Of a stretch of DNA of 62,969 nt, positions 60,835 to 62,969 are shown piece by piece. The position numbers and the translations under genes are program-made. How positions within the stretch are numbered: the first letter of the stretch is position 1; each line of letters starts with the position of its first letter. The DNA comes from Geodermatophilus obscurus. Its GTDB lineage: Bacteria; Actinomycetota; Actinomycetes; Mycobacteriales; Geodermatophilaceae. Below the pieces are notes generated by a model. It was not told the DNA's origin. It made no database searches and saw only the letters and a program-made list of their open reading frames with translations. The stretch is from positions 1 to 62,969 of the forward strand of contig NZ_FRDM01000024.1 in NCBI RefSeq assembly GCF_900143215.1. Reading direction: 5' to 3'.

Positions 60835-62246
60835 CGGGCGGCGCTCCGTTCCGGGTTGGCGCGGGCGGTGGCGGGGGTGGTGGCCGTGGACTCGTGCCAC
60901 TTGGCGGCCACCGGCTTGATCAGCAGGTTGGCGATGAAGCCGATCGCCAGCAGGCCGACCATGATGAACAGCGCCGGGCGGTAGTTCGCCGCGACCAGCT
61001 GGCCGGGGGTGCCCTGGGTGTCCAGGACGCCGTTGATGATCAGCGGCCCGGCCACACCGGCGGCCGACCACGCGGTCAGCAGCCGGCCGTGGATGGCTCC
61101 CACCTGGTAGGTGCCGAACAGGTCGCGCAGATAGGCCGGTACGGTCGAGAAGCCGCCGCCGTAGAAGCTGATGATGATGGCGGCGGTCAGCACGAAGATC
61201 CAGGTCGCCGTGCTGCCGAGGGTGGCCAGGATGACGTACAGGACCATGCCGACGCCCAGGTAGACCATGTAGATCGGCTTGCGCCCGATGAAGTCCGAGG
61301 TCGAGGACCACACGAACCGGCCGCCCATGTTGAACAGCGAGAGCAGGCCGACGAAGCCGGCGGCGGTGGCGGCGGCGACCGTGGAGGTCTCCCCGTTGCG
61401 GAAGAAGTCCTGGATCATCGGCGCGGCTTGCTCGAGGATGCCGATGCCCGCGGTGACGTTGCAGAAGAGCACCGTCCACAGCAGCCAGAACTGCGGCGTC
61501 TTGATGGCGTTGTTCGCCGAGACGTTCTCGGTGGTGACCAGGGCCTTCTTCTTGACCGAGGACGGGTCGAAGCCGGTGGGCCTCCAGCCGTCGGCCGGCA
61601 CCCGGACGATGAAGGCGCCGAACATCATGAAGACCAGGTAGACCGCGGCCAGCGTGAAGAACAGCGCCGCGACGGCCTCGCCGTTGGGCACGGTGCCCGC
61701 GGTGCCGTCGTAGGCCGGGTCGTAGTAGTTCATCAGCTGGCGCGACAGCGGCGAGGCGATGAGCGCACCGCCACCGAAGCCCATGATCGCCATGCCGGTC
61801 GCCAGGCCGGGGCGGTCCGGGAACCACTTGATCAGCGTGGAGACCGGCGAGATGTAGCCGATGCCCAGGCCGATGCCGCCGAGGACGCCATAGCCGAGGT
61901 AGAGCAGCCACAGCTGGCCGGTCTCGATGCCGACGCCGCCGACCAGGAAGCCGGCGACCCAGAAGACGGCGGAGGTGAACATCGCCGCCCGGGGACCGTT
62001 GCGGTCCACCCAGGTGCCGAACAGGGCGGCGGAGACGCCGAGCATGACGATCGCGATCGAGAAGATGATCCCGATCGCGGTCAGGCTCGTGTCGAAGTGC
62101 TCGACGAGCGCGGTCTTGTAGACACTCGTCGCGTACGCCTGGCCGATGCACAGGTGCACGGCGAGCGCTGCCGGCGGGATCAACCAGCGGTTGAAGCCGG
62201 GGCGGGCCACGATGCGATCTCGGGCCAGGAAACTCGGTACTGCCAC
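60831..62246 (-). CDS. OFA family MFS transporter (oxalate/formate antiporter-like)
   Basis: A 471-residue carrier with 12 predicted helices. OFA marks: RWLIPPAALAVHLCIGQAYA in helix 1, GTWVDRNGPRAAM after helix 2, GYISPVSTLIKWFPDRPGLATG, and RFVWSSTSDFIGRKP in the second half. Family members exchange small organic acids (oxalate/formate) or take up pyruvate- and lactate-like acids; the substrate here is unknown. GTG 62246 has GGAGG eight bases upstream. Co-translated with the small partner. Confidence 0.9.
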   Translation of the reverse strand: MAVPSFLARDRIVARPGFNRWLIPPAALAVHLCIGQAYATSVYKTALVEHFDTSLTAIGIIFSIAIVMLGVSAALFGTWVDRNGPRAAMFTSAVFWVAGFLVGGVGIETGQLWLLYLGYGVLGGIGLGIGYISPVSTLIKWFPDRPGLATGMAIMGFGGGALIASPLSRQLMNYYDPAYDGTAGTVPNGEAVAALFFTLAAVYLVFMMFGAFIVRVPADGWRPTGFDPSSVKKKALVTTENVSANNAIKTPQFWLLWTVLFCNVTAGIGILEQAAPMIQDFFRNGETSTVAAATAAGFVGLLSLFNMGGRFVWSSTSDFIGRKPIYMVYLGVGMVLYVILATLGSTATWIFVLTAAIIISFYGGGFSTVPAYLRDLFGTYQVGAIHGRLLTAWSAAGVAGPLIINGVLDTQGTPGQLVAANYRPALFIMVGLLAIGFIANLLIKPVAAKWHESTATTPATARANPERSAAR

Positions 62247-62454
62247 GGGACGGACCTCCGGAGGACATCGGTCGGGGGATCCCCCGCCGGAAAGGGTCCG
62301 TGCCAGACGTCACGGACCCGCGGGAACGCTACGTCGCCCCTGCACGTGCCGCGAACCGGACGGTCGAGTCATGACTGTTCGCAACCCGATCGTTGTCAAC
62401 CGGGTGCCTGGACGGCGCGTGCGGGACGCCGGGTCGCGGTCGCACCTGCCGGAA

Positions 62455-62460
62455 TAGGCT
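62455..62460 (+). promoter_or_regulatory. -10 box of the mycothiol dehydrogenase gene (leaderless)
   Basis: TAGGCT lies 6 nt before ATG 62467. The rest of the divergent gap 62247-62454 shows no gene. Confidence 0.5.
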
Positions 62461-62466
62461 CTGACC

Positions 62467-62969
62467 ATGGCCTACGAGGTGAAGGGCGTCGTCGCCCGCA
62501 GCAAGGGTGCCCCGGTGACCGTCGAGACGATCGTCGTCCCCGACCCCGGTCCCGGGGAGGCGGTGGTCGACATCCAGGCGTGCGGGGTGTGCCACACCGA
62601 TCTGCACTACCGCGAGGGTGGCATCACCGACGAGTACCCGTTCCTGCTCGGCCACGAGGCCGCCGGCACCGTCACCGCGGTCGGCGAGGGGGTCAGCAAC
62701 GTCGCGGTGGGGGACTTCGTGGTCCTCAACTGGCGGGCGGTCTGCGGGCAGTGCCGCGCCTGCCTCAGGGGCGAGCTGCAGTACTGCTTCAACACCCACA
62801 ACGCCGCGCAGAAGATGACGCTCACCGACGGCACCGAGCTGACCCCGGCGCTGGGCATCGGCGCGTTCGCCGAGAAGACGCTGGTGCACTCCGGGCAGTG
62901 CACTCCGGTCGACCCCCAGACGCCGGCCACCGCCGCCGGGCTGCTCGGCTGCGGCGTGATGGCCGGCGT
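62467..62969 (+). CDS. mscR: S-(hydroxymethyl)mycothiol dehydrogenase, N-terminal part
   Basis: Zinc-dependent alcohol dehydrogenase that oxidises the mycothiol-formaldehyde adduct, an actinobacterial formaldehyde detoxification step. The visible 167 residues include catalytic-zinc residues in [15 protein letters not shown] and GHEAAG, the structural-zinc cysteines in [15 protein letters not shown], and [21 protein letters not shown], a stretch I know from MscR-type enzymes. The gene runs off the right edge (full length about 360). It points to a mycothiol-making host. Confidence 0.92.
   Translation, partial: MAYEVKGVVARSKGAPVTVETIVVPDPGPGEAVVDIQACGVCHTDLHYREGGITDEYPFLLGHEAAGTVTAVGEGVSNVAVGDFVVLNWRAVCGQCRACLRGELQYCFNTHNAAQKMTLTDGTELTPALGIGAFAEKTLVHSGQCTPVDPQTPATAAGLLGCGVMAG

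Overview
The window is about 63 kb of very GC-rich DNA with strong G/C third positions, many GTG (and one TTG) starts, mycothiol metabolism, a dnaK-grpE-dnaJ-hspR operon and actinobacterial-type purine genes. This points to an actinomycete. The gene style, the many small DUF559/AbiEi-like genes and the GC-rich repeats that start at stop codons suggest Geodermatophilaceae (Blastococcus, Geodermatophilus or Modestobacter); that family assignment is inference.

Layout: 1-351 is the end of an ISL3-family insertion sequence, followed by a decayed small gene and tRNA-Gly(CCC). 958-5381 is a signalling block: a hybrid histidine kinase/response regulator carrying an extra RsbW-like ATPase, and an aerotaxis-type receptor split into a PAS protein and a soluble methyl-accepting protein. 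5487-8225 is a secreted subtilisin with a TIG domain. 8380-10020 is dCTP deaminase interrupted by a 350-residue intein with class 3 features. An MFS exporter and a membrane-bound Fe-S (HdrD/GlpC-like) oxidoreductase follow. 13963-15194 is a frameshifted AbiEi/DUF559 gene bounded by matching palindromes. 15240-19636 is dnaK-grpE-dnaJ-hspR, with a thiol/heat-stress sigma promoter and an HspR (HAIR) operator; clpB at 33797 has the same pair of signals. 20399-29275 is a glycolate-use cluster (permease, GlcD/E/F, malate synthase) with a divergent IclR regulator. 29306-36382 holds a MarR-controlled drug exporter, a diacylglycerol-kinase-like gene, Ohr/OhrR and ClpB. 36623-45908 holds a molybdopterin oxidoreductase with two fasciclin lipoproteins, pyrE, a CoA-disulfide-reductase-like enzyme, a pentapeptide protein, class II aldolase and small unknown genes. 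45965-60623 is the purine region (purA, purD, purB, purC, purS, purQ, purL), interspersed with a phosphodiesterase, RsgA, an AI-2E-type transporter, a broken hydrolase and a second palindrome-flanked AbiEi/DUF559 gene. The window ends with an OFA-family transporter plus its small partner and the start of S-(hydroxymethyl)mycothiol dehydrogenase.

How parts work together: HspR, encoded last in the dnaK operon, probably represses both dnaK and clpB. GlcDEF oxidises glycolate to glyoxylate, which AceB condenses with acetyl-CoA to malate. PurD, PurSQL, PurC, PurB and PurA cover most steps from phosphoribosylamine to AMP. Ohr/OhrR and mycothiol dehydrogenase suggest peroxide and formaldehyde defence.

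Most distinctive observations: the dcd intein sits directly before the deaminase's catalytic serine; both DUF559-type genes are bounded by long palindromes; and a repeat family starts at gene stop codons. Frameshift calls rest on one sequence and could be sequencing errors.
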